Shown: piece by piece, positions 52,133 to 61,843 of the stretch
Numbering within the stretch: position 1 is the first letter of the stretch
How the letters are laid out: every line of letters starts with the position of its first letter
Assembly (NCBI GenBank): GCA_027486585.1
Contig: JAIXOU010000122.1
Span: forward strand, 1-64,000
Direction of reading: 5' to 3'
DNA length: 64,000 nucleotides
Origin: Verrucomicrobiaceae bacterium
GTDB lineage: Bacteria > Verrucomicrobiota > Verrucomicrobiia > Verrucomicrobiales > Verrucomicrobiaceae
Program-made: the position numbers and the translations under genes
The notes under the pieces: model-generated
Seen by the model: the letters and a program-made list of their open reading frames with translations, nothing else
What the model was told of the DNA's origin: nothing
Database searches by the model: none

Positions 52133-54229
52133 TTAAGTTGGAACGCCGATGAGTCCACCTGGCAGACCATCAATGCTGGATTCATCTTCATTACGAGCAG
52201 GACGTGCTTCCTGGACTTTCGGGACAGGAGGTGGCGTTGGTGCTGGTGGCTTGGTGTTTGGAGGATTCAGCATGTGGCCGTGCTGCATGATGTCCTTGAT
52301 GTGGCTGCCGTCCAAGGTCTCATACTCGAGCAAGGCGATCGCGATGGCATCCAGCTTGGCTTTGTGATGAAGCAAAATGTTTTTGGCACTGGTGTAGGCT
52401 TCATCGATGAGGCGCTTGACTTCTTCATCGATCTTCTGAGCGGTAGCACCACTGTAATTGGGGCCGCCGCGTCCCATGTCGCGCGCTACGAAGACAGCTT
52501 GGTCATTATCTCCGTAATCGACCATGCCCATTTTTTCGCTCATACCCCAAGAGCAGACCATGCTGCGGGCGATGCCTGTGGCCTGTCGAATGTCACCCAT
52601 GGCTCCGTTGGTGACGTCTCCAAATTGGATCTCTTCAGCGACACGGCCACCCATGGCGACAACGAGGTCGTCCAGTAGCTCACTCTTGCGATGAGTGAAT
52701 TTGTCTTCAGCCGGCAGCCACATGGTGGAACCGAGCGATGGGCCACGGGGGATGATGGTGACTTTATGCAGTGGGTCAGTATGCTCTAAAACCTCGATGA
52801 GGATGGCGTGACCTGCTTCATGATAGGCTGTGTTTTCCTTTTCCTTCTCGCTGAGAGCTAGGCTCCGGCGCTCACGTCCCCAGCGTACTTTATCCCGGGC
52901 TTCTTCCAGTTCGGGAGTGCCAATGGATTTGAGGTTTCTGCGGGCAGCCAAGAGGGCAGCTTCGTTGATGAGATTGGCCAGTTCAGCCCCTGAGAATCCT
53001 GGGGTGCCACGGGCGATTTTGGAGAGGTCGGCGGCTTCACCCAATTTTACTTTCTTGGAATGAACGTTGAGGATTTCCTCACGACCTTTGACGTCTGGAA
53101 GACTGACGGTGACTTGACGGTCAAAACGACCTGGACGCAAAAGAGCTGGATCAAGCACGTCTGGGCGGTTCGTTGCTGCGATGATGATGATGCCTTCCTG
53201 GGTATCAAAACCGTCCATTTCGACGAGGAGTGCATTCAGAGTCTGTTCACGCTCATCATGGCCACCGCCCATGCCGTGACCGCGATGACGGCCTACAGCG
53301 TCGATTTCATCAATGAAAATGAGGCAAGGCGCGTTTTTGCGGCCTTGCTCAAACATGTCACGCACTCGGCTGGCGCCGACACCGACGAACATTTCGACGA
53401 AGTCAGAACCGCTGATGCTAAAGAAGGGCACGTCGGCTTCACCAGCAATGGCTTTGGCCAACAGAGTCTTGCCGGTTCCGGGCGAGCCAACCATGAGGAC
53501 ACCTTTGGGGATCTTGCCTCCCAGTCGTTGGAATTTCTTGGGATCTCTGAGGAAATCGACCAATTCCGAAACTTCTTCTTTGGCCTCTTCGACGCCCGCG
53601 ACGTCTTTGAAGGTGATCTTATTGCGATCTTGGGCGAGCATCTTGGCGCGGCTTTTGCCAAAGCTCATGGCTCCACGACCCGCGGTCTTGATCTGCTGAC
53701 GGACGAGGAAAAAGAGCAAGAAGAGCAGCAATACGATTGGCAGCATGGACATGAGCATGGCGGCCCATTGTTCATTTTGATAAACGGGGATAAGCACGAG
53801 GCCATGCTTTTGCATGAGTGCTTGCAGCTCTTCTTTCTGATACTGGATGCTGACTGGGACTCGGAACTTGATGGAGCCTTTTTTAGCTGGAGTGGCTTCC
53901 GGTGTGCTTGTCGACGGGATGGGGGACTCTGGGGCGGCCGTCAGAGTCGTCTTCGCGGCAAGGATATAACCTTCAATGAACTCTGCCGTGGTCGTGTCTT
54001 GCTGGATGAGCGTAAGGTTCGCTGATTTATCGATCAGGTCGGCTTCGACTTTTTCTTTAAACTCTTTGTAGGTGATCTCAGTTGAACGGGTGGCCTCTTT
54101 GCTGACCATCAGGCCTGAGCCCATGAGCAGAATGACCAGCGATATCAATAGCAGCCCCTTCCAATTGAATTGTGGCTCTTGATTGCGCCTGTTTGGGCTA
54201 TCGTTTCGGGGGGTTGGTTCGTCTGACAT
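52133..54229 (-). CDS. ftsH: ATP-dependent zinc metalloprotease FtsH
   Basis: Membrane AAA+ protease that degrades membrane and short-lived proteins. It has 698 residues. Two TM segments (about 24-43 and 160-180) flank a periplasmic domain. AAA domain: [20 protein letters not shown] (Walker A near 250), [16 protein letters not shown] (Walker B near 303), and the SRH around [20 protein letters not shown]. The zinc motif [10 protein letters not shown] lies near 468. The Pro-rich C-terminal tail ends [12 protein letters not shown]. The leader before ATG is CCCCCAACCTTCTC, without Shine-Dalgarno. Confidence 0.97.
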   Translation of the reverse strand: MSDEPTPRNDSPNRRNQEPQFNWKGLLLISLVILLMGSGLMVSKEATRSTEITYKEFKEKVEADLIDKSANLTLIQQDTTTAEFIEGYILAAKTTLTAAPESPIPSTSTPEATPAKKGSIKFRVPVSIQYQKEELQALMQKHGLVLIPVYQNEQWAAMLMSMLPIVLLLFLLFFLVRQQIKTAGRGAMSFGKSRAKMLAQDRNKITFKDVAGVEEAKEEVSELVDFLRDPKKFQRLGGKIPKGVLMVGSPGTGKTLLAKAIAGEADVPFFSISGSDFVEMFVGVGASRVRDMFEQGRKNAPCLIFIDEIDAVGRHRGHGMGGGHDEREQTLNALLVEMDGFDTQEGIIIIAATNRPDVLDPALLRPGRFDRQVTVSLPDVKGREEILNVHSKKVKLGEAADLSKIARGTPGFSGAELANLINEAALLAARRNLKSIGTPELEEARDKVRWGRERRSLALSEKEKENTAYHEAGHAILIEVLEHTDPLHKVTIIPRGPSLGSTMWLPAEDKFTHRKSELLDDLVVAMGGRVAEEIQFGDVTNGAMGDIRQATGIARSMVCSWGMSEKMGMVDYGDNDQAVFVARDMGRGGPNYSGATAQKIDEEVKRLIDEAYTSAKNILLHHKAKLDAIAIALLEYETLDGSHIKDIMQHGHMLNPPNTKPPAPTPPPVPKVQEARPARNEDESSIDGLPGGLIGVPT

Positions 54230-54363
54230 GAGAAGGTTGGGGGTAACTTGCTAAATTACGATTGCTGAGCATACACACTGCAATTTCTTTTGCAAAATGC
54301 GATTCCGGCGTTGGGACAAAACTTTAGGTTCTTAAAGATGATAAATCGGATTCTGGTTTCGTC

Positions 54364-54933
54364 TTATTTTTTAACGCGCTGCCGCACGGCCTCAAAAAGA
54401 CAGACGCCTGTGGCGACGGAGACGTTCAGGCAGGGCACTTTTCCACCCATGGGAATACGAACGAGGAAGTCGCAATGCTCGCCAGTGAGGCGTCTCATGC
54501 CTTCGCCTTCGGCTCCCATGACGATGCCAATACCACCTTTAAGGTCCATGTCGTAGATGGATTTCTCGGATTCATCAGCCGTACCGACGAGCCAGACGCC
54601 GAGTTCTTTCAGTTTTTCCATGGCCCGTGCAAGATTGGTGACGCGCACGAGAGGCACGCTATGAGCGCCGCCACAAGATACGCGAACGACCGTTTCAGTG
54701 ATCGGTGCTGATTTGTCCTTCGGCATGACGACGCAGGCACATCCAGCGGCATCGGCGGTGCGCAGGCAGGCACCTAGGTTGTGTGGGTCCTGGATGCAGT
54801 CGAGAATGAGGACTAAAGGTGACTCGATCTCATCCAGCAGCATGGGTAGGTCACCCTCTTCATACATATCTGGCATTCCTGATGCATTGGAGCTGTGACG
54901 ATTTTGACGGGCAATGAGGGGCTGTTTTGGCAT
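54364..54933 (-). CDS. rlmB: TrmH/SpoU-type RNA 2'-O-methyltransferase, RlmB-like
   Basis: A 189-residue SPOUT methyltransferase with the three SpoU motifs: [35 protein letters not shown] and [20 protein letters not shown]. The middle [20 protein letters not shown] is close to RlmB, which makes Gm2251 in 23S rRNA. The N-terminal L30e-like substrate domain of E. coli RlmB is missing, so it is a short form. The exact target is less certain than the enzyme class. Confidence 0.85.
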   Translation of the reverse strand: MPKQPLIARQNRHSSNASGMPDMYEEGDLPMLLDEIESPLVLILDCIQDPHNLGACLRTADAAGCACVVMPKDKSAPITETVVRVSCGGAHSVPLVRVTNLARAMEKLKELGVWLVGTADESEKSIYDMDLKGGIGIVMGAEGEGMRRLTGEHCDFLVRIPMGGKVPCLNVSVATGVCLFEAVRQRVKK

Positions 54934-55035
54934 GTGTCGGATGAAAGGTCGGGCGGAAAAGTGGAATCATCTACCTGATCGTGCTTTTGTCACGCAGTAC
55001 GAATCGTTTCTTATCGAGTCGGCAACGGTCGTCTC

Positions 55036-56187
55036 TTACAAAGAGTCGGCTAAAATGTTTCTCAACGTGGTGCTGTTTAGTTCGACTGGATTTCCTTTCA
55101 TGCTGCTAGAAGCAGCCGCTTTGGTGGCAATTTCGTCCAAATGGCATTCTTGGATGCCCCAATGCTGGAGGGGAGGAATCGATAATTTGCGGGTGAGTTC
55201 CAGCAAATAGCTCACAGCAGCCTGCGCTGGCGCAGTTGGTTCTCCTGTCATCATTCTGGCGACGGTTGTGAAACGATTCATGGCCACCGAATTACCCATT
55301 TTATAGACAGCCTCTAGATTGGCGGCCCAAACGGGGGCGATGAGGGCTGCGCAGATGGCTCCATGCGGTGCGTGGAAAGCCCCACCAATCGGAGCCGCAA
55401 AACCATGGACGGCACCGAGCCCAGCATTGGCCAGTGCCATACCACTGAGCATAGCCGCGTAAGCGATGTCAGTGCGTGCTTTGATGTTGCTGCCATCAAA
55501 AACGACTTTTTCCAGCGAGCGGACGCAGTGCTCGATTCCCGATAGGCAAAGCGCATCTGTCAGCGGGTTGGCGCGGCAGGAGACATAGGCTTCTAAGCAT
55601 TGGACAAAAGCATCCATGCCACTCGCTGCAGTGATGTCTGGCGGGCATTGCAGGGTGAGTTCTGGATCGATGATGGCTAGCCTCGGTAGCATGCTGGCAT
55701 GGCGCAGGCTGGCTTTGACTCCATGTTCGGGGCTGGAAAGTACGGCATTGCGAGTGACCTCCGCACCGGTGCCTGCGGTGGTGGGGATCGCGATGTAGGG
55801 CAGGGGAGTGACGGTCAGGGGGCGGCCTTTGCCGACGATTTCGATGTAGTGCCAGAGGTCCTCTGGCTGCCTGCTCATGGCAGAAATGGCCTTGCCGGCA
55901 TCGATCACACTACCGCCACCGAGTCCGATGATGATTTGGGCAGCAGTTTTTTTTGCCAGAACCGTTCCCTGGATAATGTCGTCGATGGTGGGCTCCCCGG
56001 CGATGGAGAAAATGTTGACCGAAAGTCCTGATTGTCGCAGCGAATCGATCACGGAATCATGGCGATTGGGATTCTTGCCCATGACTACAAGTGCTTGATT
56101 GCCAAAGGGCAGGGCGCTTTCAGCTAGTTGCGAAATTTTACCACAGCCGAAAAGGATGCGCGTGGTGGTGGCGAACTCGAATGTCAT
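55036..56187 (-). CDS. Iron-containing (group III) alcohol dehydrogenase
   Basis: A 383-residue NAD(P)-dependent dehydrogenase from the start at 56187 (MTFEFATTTRILFGCGKISQ); the frame to 56265 lacks support. NAD-binding motif IIGLGGGSVIDAGKA, IAIPTTAGTGAEVTRNAVL, and the metal region: GMDAFVQCLEAYVS keeps the Asp but has Gln where many members have the first His, then GAVHGFAAPIGGAFHAPHG with two His. The Gln variant occurs in a subfamily. Substrate unknown. Confidence 0.92.
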   Translation of the reverse strand: MTFEFATTTRILFGCGKISQLAESALPFGNQALVVMGKNPNRHDSVIDSLRQSGLSVNIFSIAGEPTIDDIIQGTVLAKKTAAQIIIGLGGGSVIDAGKAISAMSRQPEDLWHYIEIVGKGRPLTVTPLPYIAIPTTAGTGAEVTRNAVLSSPEHGVKASLRHASMLPRLAIIDPELTLQCPPDITAASGMDAFVQCLEAYVSCRANPLTDALCLSGIEHCVRSLEKVVFDGSNIKARTDIAYAAMLSGMALANAGLGAVHGFAAPIGGAFHAPHGAICAALIAPVWAANLEAVYKMGNSVAMNRFTTVARMMTGEPTAPAQAAVSYLLELTRKLSIPPLQHWGIQECHLDEIATKAAASSSMKGNPVELNSTTLRNILADSL

Positions 56188-56283
56188 GCTTTCTTCATAG
56201 GCAGGTGAAGGGAAACGGCAAGGATCGCTGTATCGGGCACCAAGGCTGATGAAAGAAACTTTCATCTTTATGAGCCGTCAGAA

Positions 56284-56313
56284 TTGACATCGATGATTAA
56301 AATCCTCTAACTT
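56284..56313 (+). promoter_or_regulatory. Candidate sigma-70-type promoter for the pilB-pilC operon
   Basis: TTGACA at 56284 and TAACTT at 56308 with an 18-bp spacer, 42 bp before the ATG of the first PilB-like gene. It is the only consensus -35 seen in the divergent spacer. Confidence 0.4.
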
Positions 56314-56354
56314 GGTAATTCCTCCCAAAATTAGCGTCCCCCCGCCAAGATCGC

Positions 56355-58013
56355 ATGTATTCCAACGAAGAGTTCCTCCTCGAACTGCTCACTGAAGCAG
56401 GTTATGTCACGTCCCAGAACCTCCAACAGGTCAAAGCCTCCCGCAAAGGCCAAGAGACAACCCTGGAGACTCTGTTGAAAACAGGTGTGGTCAGTGACGA
56501 GCAGTTGGCACAATTAGTGTCTTCCAATAGCGGCATGGAGTTTGTCGATCTGCATGGTTTTCAAGGAAATGCGATGCTTAAGACGTTGATTCCTGCGGAG
56601 GTCGCGCTGCGTTACAAGATCGCTCCATTAGGCATGAGCGGCGGCACATTACAGATCGTGGTGGCTGACCCCTATGACTTTGAGACTCTCGATGCGCTGC
56701 CTCATGCTCTGCAGCCTGACTTGGAGTTTTTCTGTTCCACACCAGCGCTCATCCGCGAGTTGCAGGCCAATGTTTATGGAAATGAGGCCGTCATGGGTTC
56801 AGCCATGGGCAAAGGTTCAGATGGTGCCACCACGGAAGGTGATGCTCCGATCATCAAACTTGTCTCGAACATGTTGATGGAGGCCTTTAAAAATAAGGCC
56901 TCCGATATTCATATCGAGCCCCTGGAAAAAGACATTCGCGTGCGTTTCCGTATGGACGGCGTGTTGCATGACGTTGAGCACCATCCGAAGCGCCTGCACT
57001 CTGCCATCATTAGCCGCATCAAGATTCAAAGCGGCACGATGAGTATCGATGAAAAGCGCATCCCTCAGGATGGGCGTATCCAGATGAAGTTTAATGAAAA
57101 GGAGCTGGATATGCGCGTATCCATCATCCCTACCCAGAATGGTGAAAGCGTGGTCATGCGTGTGCTGGATAAGAGCAGTCTGCGCCTTGGCCTTTCAGAC
57201 ATGGGTTTCTTCAGTGATGACCATGAATGTTTTGAAAAACTGATTTCTCTTCCTGATGGGATTGTTCTGGTGACTGGACCCACAGGCTCGGGGAAAACGA
57301 CCACCCTCTATGCCTGCTTAAATTTCATCAACAGGCCTGACCGAAAGATCATCACCGTCGAAGATCCGGTGGAGTATGAGCTCCCTGGGATCAATCAGGT
57401 CATGGTGCGTGAAGATGTCGGCATGACTTTCGCGGCAGCTCTGCGCGCCATGCTCCGCCAAGCGCCAAACATCATCATGCTTGGGGAAATTCGAGATTTG
57501 GAGACAGCTTCCATCGCCATCAATGCATCTCTGACGGGACACATGGTATTCAGTACGCTGCATACCAATGACGCGCCAAGTGCTGTTGCTCGTCTGTCTG
57601 ATATCGGTGTTAAGCCCTTCCTGATTGCCTCTGCCGTTCGCGGTATTCTGGCTCAGCGACTGGTGAGAAAGCTCTGTCCAGATTGCAAGGAGCCCTACAC
57701 CATGAATGCCAAAGAATTGCGCCAATTGGGCCTGGACGTGGGTCAGTTGCAGGGTGCTTCAGTCATGGGACCAAAGGGGTGCAATCGCTGCCGCAGTTCT
57801 GGCTATAAGGGCCGAATGGTCATTGCCGAAATTTTCAAAATCGACGATGAAGTGCGCACCATGATCAATCAGCAGCTCACCACGCCGCAGCTCCGCAAAC
57901 GTGCCCGCGAGCTTGGCATGAGAACGCTGCGTGAGGACGGTGTCCGTAAGGTGCTTGCCGGTATCACCACCGCGGAAGAAATCATCGAGTCAACCATGTC
58001 GGACAGCGAATGA
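56355..58013 (+). CDS. PilB/GspE-type assembly ATPase, copy 1
   Basis: A 552-residue secretion/pilus ATPase. N-terminal MshEN-like domains (residues about 1-150), then ASDIHIEPLEKDIRVRFRMD, Walker A TGPTGSGKTTTLYACL near residue 312, IITVEDPVEYELPG, LRQAPNIIMLGEIRDLETAS and LTGHMVFSTLHTNDAPS, and the zinc Cys pairs CPDC and CNRC near 435-475. Followed 55 bp later by a paralogue of exactly the same length, then a PilC-like and a pseudopilin gene. Confidence 0.94.
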   Translation: MYSNEEFLLELLTEAGYVTSQNLQQVKASRKGQETTLETLLKTGVVSDEQLAQLVSSNSGMEFVDLHGFQGNAMLKTLIPAEVALRYKIAPLGMSGGTLQIVVADPYDFETLDALPHALQPDLEFFCSTPALIRELQANVYGNEAVMGSAMGKGSDGATTEGDAPIIKLVSNMLMEAFKNKASDIHIEPLEKDIRVRFRMDGVLHDVEHHPKRLHSAIISRIKIQSGTMSIDEKRIPQDGRIQMKFNEKELDMRVSIIPTQNGESVVMRVLDKSSLRLGLSDMGFFSDDHECFEKLISLPDGIVLVTGPTGSGKTTTLYACLNFINRPDRKIITVEDPVEYELPGINQVMVREDVGMTFAAALRAMLRQAPNIIMLGEIRDLETASIAINASLTGHMVFSTLHTNDAPSAVARLSDIGVKPFLIASAVRGILAQRLVRKLCPDCKEPYTMNAKELRQLGLDVGQLQGASVMGPKGCNRCRSSGYKGRMVIAEIFKIDDEVRTMINQQLTTPQLRKRARELGMRTLREDGVRKVLAGITTAEEIIESTMSDSE

Positions 58014-58068
58014 TGCTTTTGTCTGTTTATCCTCTTTTTACTTTAATTCCCGTCCCCCTCTTCTTCGT

Positions 58069-59727
58069 ATGACCCCCCAGAACGTTGTTGATATGCTTGA
58101 ATCCCGCGGAGTCATCGATTCCGGGCAAGCGTATGATCTCACCCAGGATGCTGTTCACAATGGCAAAGACATCCTCCAAGTCCTCCTGGACTATGGAATA
58201 TTCTCTGTCGAAAATGAGTTCTGGGCCGTTGTGGCTGAGGAACTCGGCGCGGATCATTTTGACCTGACGGAATACGAACCGCCACCGTCGGTGATCAACA
58301 TTATTCCCTCTGGCATGGCCCGCCTCTATGGGGCTTTCCCGATTACTCTGGATGGCAAAGGACTGCATGTGGCCTTCACGGACCCTCTGAATCCTCAGTT
58401 GGTCGAAGACCTGAGCTTTGGTATCGGTAAGCCTGTCGTGCCGGTCGTTGCTCAGCGCAATCAAGTGCAAGCCTTGATTGACAAGCATTACGGCACTGCC
58501 GCACCCAGCATTGAAGATATTTTTGGTGGCTTGAGTGATGTCGCCAAGGGGTCTCCTGAGATTGAGGCTAATTCAGCACCCATCGTCAAATTCGTCGATT
58601 TAGTGATGGCTCAAGCGATCAAAGAGAAGGCTTCAGATATTCACTTTGAGCCCTTTGAGCACGAATTCAAAATCCGATATCGCGTGGACGGAGCCCTTTA
58701 TGAAATGGCTCCACCGCCTGTGCATTTGGCCAATTCGGTGATCTCTCGTATCAAGGTCATGTCGAACATGAACATCGCTGAGCGCCGAATTCCTCAGGAT
58801 GGTCGTATCATGACCGTCGTGGGTGGCAAGCCGGTGGACATGCGCGTAAACTCTTTGCCGACACAGCACGGTGAATCTGTTGTACTTCGTGTTCTCGATC
58901 GTAGCTCAGTCAATCTAGAGCTGGAGCATCTTGGCATGTCTCCTTACCTCTTTGATTACATCACCGACACGATCAATAAGCCGAATGGTATTTTCATCGT
59001 CACGGGTCCAACTGGAGCTGGGAAAACCACGACACTTTACGCCTGTCTGCGCCGCATCAATACCATCGATACCAAGGTCATTACGGCAGAAGATCCAGTC
59101 GAGTATGAGCTTGATGGCATCATGCAGGTGCCGATCAATGAAGCCGTCGGTCTGACGTTCGGGAAAGCCCTTCGCGCCTTCCTTCGTCAGGATCCTGACC
59201 GCATCATGGTCGGAGAAATGCGTGACGTTGAGACGGCTCAGATTGCGATTCAGGCTTCTCTGACAGGACATTTGGTCTTGAGCACTCTTCACACCAATGA
59301 TGCTGCGGGTGCCGTCACTCGTCTCGTGGACATGGGTGTCGAGCCATTCCTTGTAGCCGCAACCCTTGAAGGTGTTCTAGCTCAGCGCTTGCTTCGCACC
59401 ATTTGTAAAAATTGCCGGGCACCTTACCAGCCGAACCAGTCCATTTTAAACCAGCTCAATCTAACTCTTGGTGATCTGGGTGGAAAAAGTTTCTTCACCG
59501 GCTCTGGCTGTGAAAAATGTGGTGGCAGTGGTTACAAGGGCCGAAAAGGCATTTACGAATTGCTGGCGATGAATGACCCGATTCGTGACCTGATCATTTC
59601 CAGGGCTCCTTCGTTGGTTCTCAAGCAAAAAGCCATTGAGCTAGGCATGCAAACCCTTCGCGAAGATGGTCTGCGCAGCATCTATGATGGTGATACCACC
59701 ATTGAAGAAGTGCTCAAATACACCTGA
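58069..59727 (+). CDS. PilB/GspE-type assembly ATPase, copy 2
   Basis: A 552-residue paralogue of the upstream gene. The start at 58069 (MTPQNVVDMLESRGVIDSGQ) is chosen because it matches the domain start; a frame to 57931 overlaps copy 1. Motifs: ASDIHFEPFEHEFKIRYRVD, Walker A GPTGAGKTTTLYACL, VITAEDPVEYELDG, LRQDPDRIMVGEMRDVETAQ, LTGHLVLSTLHTNDAAG, Cys pairs CKNC and CEKC. Two ATPases side by side recall PilB/PilT, but both read as PilB/GspE-type (MshEN domain and zinc motif present). One may be for retraction or may form a mixed hexamer (inference). Confidence 0.94.
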   Translation: MTPQNVVDMLESRGVIDSGQAYDLTQDAVHNGKDILQVLLDYGIFSVENEFWAVVAEELGADHFDLTEYEPPPSVINIIPSGMARLYGAFPITLDGKGLHVAFTDPLNPQLVEDLSFGIGKPVVPVVAQRNQVQALIDKHYGTAAPSIEDIFGGLSDVAKGSPEIEANSAPIVKFVDLVMAQAIKEKASDIHFEPFEHEFKIRYRVDGALYEMAPPPVHLANSVISRIKVMSNMNIAERRIPQDGRIMTVVGGKPVDMRVNSLPTQHGESVVLRVLDRSSVNLELEHLGMSPYLFDYITDTINKPNGIFIVTGPTGAGKTTTLYACLRRINTIDTKVITAEDPVEYELDGIMQVPINEAVGLTFGKALRAFLRQDPDRIMVGEMRDVETAQIAIQASLTGHLVLSTLHTNDAAGAVTRLVDMGVEPFLVAATLEGVLAQRLLRTICKNCRAPYQPNQSILNQLNLTLGDLGGKSFFTGSGCEKCGGSGYKGRKGIYELLAMNDPIRDLIISRAPSLVLKQKAIELGMQTLREDGLRSIYDGDTTIEEVLKYT

Positions 59728-59772
59728 TTCATTGGGTTGTTGGCTCAATTTTGTCCAACAAACCCGAATGAA
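59728..59772 (+). other. Bulged hairpin between pilB2 and pilC
   Basis: TTCATTGGGTTGTTGG (59728) pairs with CCAACAAACCCGAATGAA (59755), with two single-base bulges and an 11-base loop. No U-run follows, so it is not a standard terminator. It may affect mRNA processing or the ratio of ATPase to platform protein. Confidence 0.5.
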
Positions 59773-59843
59773 TTTGATGGACAAAAACCGTCATTGCCAA
59801 GTATTCTTATTTTCAGATCTAATATTACCCGTCGCATCCATTT

Positions 59844-61121
59844 ATGCCGAAGTTTCACTACATTGCCCTAGACCAGAACGGCCAAGAAGTTGCCGGAGAA
59901 TTGGACGCTTCCAACGAAAGCGAAGCCATCAATTCACTCCGCCAGAGTCAGCTCTATCCGACTCAGGTCGTTCAGGAAGGCAAAGGCGACGCAGCCGTGA
60001 AGAAACGTGCCAGTGCTACGGTTTCAAAAGCTAAGGGTAAGGTCGTCAAAGCGGGTGCTAATGCCAAGGTGAAGAGCAAGACGCTCATGATCTTCACCCG
60101 CCAGCTGGCTACGCTGATTGATGCGGGTTTGCCCTTGCTGCGCGGTTTGACCGTTCTTTCTCGTCAAGAGCCGACGCCGATCATGAAGTCCACCATCGCG
60201 ACTTTGGCTGAGAATGTTCAGACCGGCAGCACTTTCTCAGAGACGCTGACTCAGTATCCCAAAATCTTCAATAAACTCTACGTGAACATGGTGAAAGCCG
60301 GTGAGCTTGGTGGGGTTCTTGAAATCGTTTTGAATCGTCTTGCTGAATATCAGGAGAAGGCCCAGAAACTGAAAAACAAGGTCATGGCTGCCATGATTTA
60401 TCCAATGATCGTCATGATCATTGCTTCGTTGATCATGGTGTTCCTGATGTTGGTCATTGTTCCTCGTTTCGAGAAAATCTTTGAAGACATGTTGGGGAGT
60501 GCGGACAAACTTCCTTACCTTACCAAACTCGTCATGGGTTTCAGTCGCTGGATGAGTAGCAACATTCTTTTCATCGTCGCTGGTATTGCGATCTTCGTTG
60601 TTGCTTGGCGCATGTTTGCCTCCACCCCAGGCGGCCGCCGTTCGATTGACAGTTGGAAGCTGAAGGTGCCTCTTTTTGGTGATGTGCAGAGAAAGACAGC
60701 TATTTCCCGTTTCACTCGTACTCTTGGTACCTTGGTGACCTCAGGGGTGCCTATCTTGCAGGCTCTTAACATCACTCGTGAAACGGCTGGCAATGCCATC
60801 ATTTCAGACGCCATCATCAAAGTTCATGATGCTGTCAAAGAAGGTGAGTCCATGGTGGCTCCGCTTGAATCAAGCAATGTCTTCCCACCAATGGTTATCT
60901 CCATGGTTGATGTCGGTGAAGAAACCGGTCAGTTGCCTGAAATGCTTTTGAAGATTGCCGACGTGTATGAAGATGAGGTTGATAACTCAGTTTCAGCACT
61001 CACCTCTATGTTGGAGCCTATCATGATCGTCATTCTGGCTCTCGTCGTTGGTACCATCGTTATGGCCCTCTTCATGCCGCTGATCGAAGTGATCAAAGGC
61101 CTGAGCTCCGGTGCATCATAG
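59844..61121 (+). CDS. PilC/GspF-type inner-membrane platform protein
   Basis: A 425-residue polytopic protein of the same family as gspF at 15069. N-terminus MPKFHYIALDQNGQEVAGEL, a Lys/Ala-rich linker (residues about 50-80), first T2SSF domain (FTRQLATLIDAGLPLLRGLT, MVKAGELGGVLEIVLNRLAE), TM segments near 175-200 and 225-245, second domain (FTRTLGTLVTSGVPILQALN, MVDVGEETGQLPEMLLK) and a final TM. It belongs to the pilB-pilB-pilC-pilin operon. Confidence 0.94.
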   Translation: MPKFHYIALDQNGQEVAGELDASNESEAINSLRQSQLYPTQVVQEGKGDAAVKKRASATVSKAKGKVVKAGANAKVKSKTLMIFTRQLATLIDAGLPLLRGLTVLSRQEPTPIMKSTIATLAENVQTGSTFSETLTQYPKIFNKLYVNMVKAGELGGVLEIVLNRLAEYQEKAQKLKNKVMAAMIYPMIVMIIASLIMVFLMLVIVPRFEKIFEDMLGSADKLPYLTKLVMGFSRWMSSNILFIVAGIAIFVVAWRMFASTPGGRRSIDSWKLKVPLFGDVQRKTAISRFTRTLGTLVTSGVPILQALNITRETAGNAIISDAIIKVHDAVKEGESMVAPLESSNVFPPMVISMVDVGEETGQLPEMLLKIADVYEDEVDNSVSALTSMLEPIMIVILALVVGTIVMALFMPLIEVIKGLSSGAS

Positions 61122-61156
61122 CCCACTGATTCACGTTTCTTAAATCCTCCCCCAAA

Positions 61157-61822
61157 ATGATGAAACTATCGATTCGTAACTCTTCACGATCTGGATTTAC
61201 TCTGATCGAATTGATCACTGTAGTCAGTATCATTGCGCTTTTGTTTTCCTTGGTTGTAGGTGGCTTTACCTATGCTGACCGCTATTCCAAGCGCCAAAAG
61301 ACTGAGGTCTCCATCAAAGCGATCAGATCGGCTTTGGAAAATTACAGTCAGGAGTTTGGGGGCTATCCAGATGCTAAAGATCCAAGCGCAACGATTCAGA
61401 TCACCAATAAAAGCTATGTTGTGGGTGGGGCTGCGTGCCTTTATCAAGCCATGAGCGGAGATGGAACCGATGCCATCAATGGGGTGAAATCACTGGGGAT
61501 TCCAAATTCAGATGGTGAATTAGATGTGACTGAATCTAAAAATGTGATGCTCAAAGACATGCCAAAGGAACTTTGGACTAAAAGTGGTCAAATCTATTTC
61601 ATGATTGACGGTTTTGGTCATCCTATCCGCTATGTCAAAGCGGCTCCTGTGGCCGCGCAAGGGGGCTCTGGTGGCGCAGCACAGCCAAGAACTATCAATC
61701 TTAGCACCTATGACATTTGGGCGCTGAATGAAGATACTGAAAATGCGGCTCGTGATTCTGTTGAGGTCACACAATCTGCTGTTCTCAATACAGCCAGCCA
61801 GGTCTGGACCAAAAACTGGTAG
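61157..61822 (+). CDS. Type II secretion/type IV pilus pseudopilin (GspG-like)
   Basis: A 221-residue pilin-like protein. Leader MMKLSIRNSSRSG, cleavage before FTLIELITVVSIIALLFSLV with Glu at +5. The body has KRQKTEVSIKAIRSALENYS and EFGGYPDAKD, like major pseudopilins, then a longer C-terminal domain with a Gly-rich loop (AAQGGSGGAAQPRTINLSTY). It probably forms the fibre assembled by the upstream ATPases and platform protein. The leader before ATG is C-rich (CCTCCCCC). Confidence 0.9.
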   Translation: MMKLSIRNSSRSGFTLIELITVVSIIALLFSLVVGGFTYADRYSKRQKTEVSIKAIRSALENYSQEFGGYPDAKDPSATIQITNKSYVVGGAACLYQAMSGDGTDAINGVKSLGIPNSDGELDVTESKNVMLKDMPKELWTKSGQIYFMIDGFGHPIRYVKAAPVAAQGGSGGAAQPRTINLSTYDIWALNEDTENAARDSVEVTQSAVLNTASQVWTKNW

Positions 61823-61843
61823 TTTGCAGACAATCCTGCCGAG

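Noticed and set aside
53060-54025. 321-codon plus-strand ORF
   Set aside because: Antisense shadow of the ftsH AAA domain, with no family features.
59728-59772. Intrinsic terminator
   Set aside because: The hairpin is followed by GAATTTGATGG with no U-run, and the next gene belongs to the same operon.
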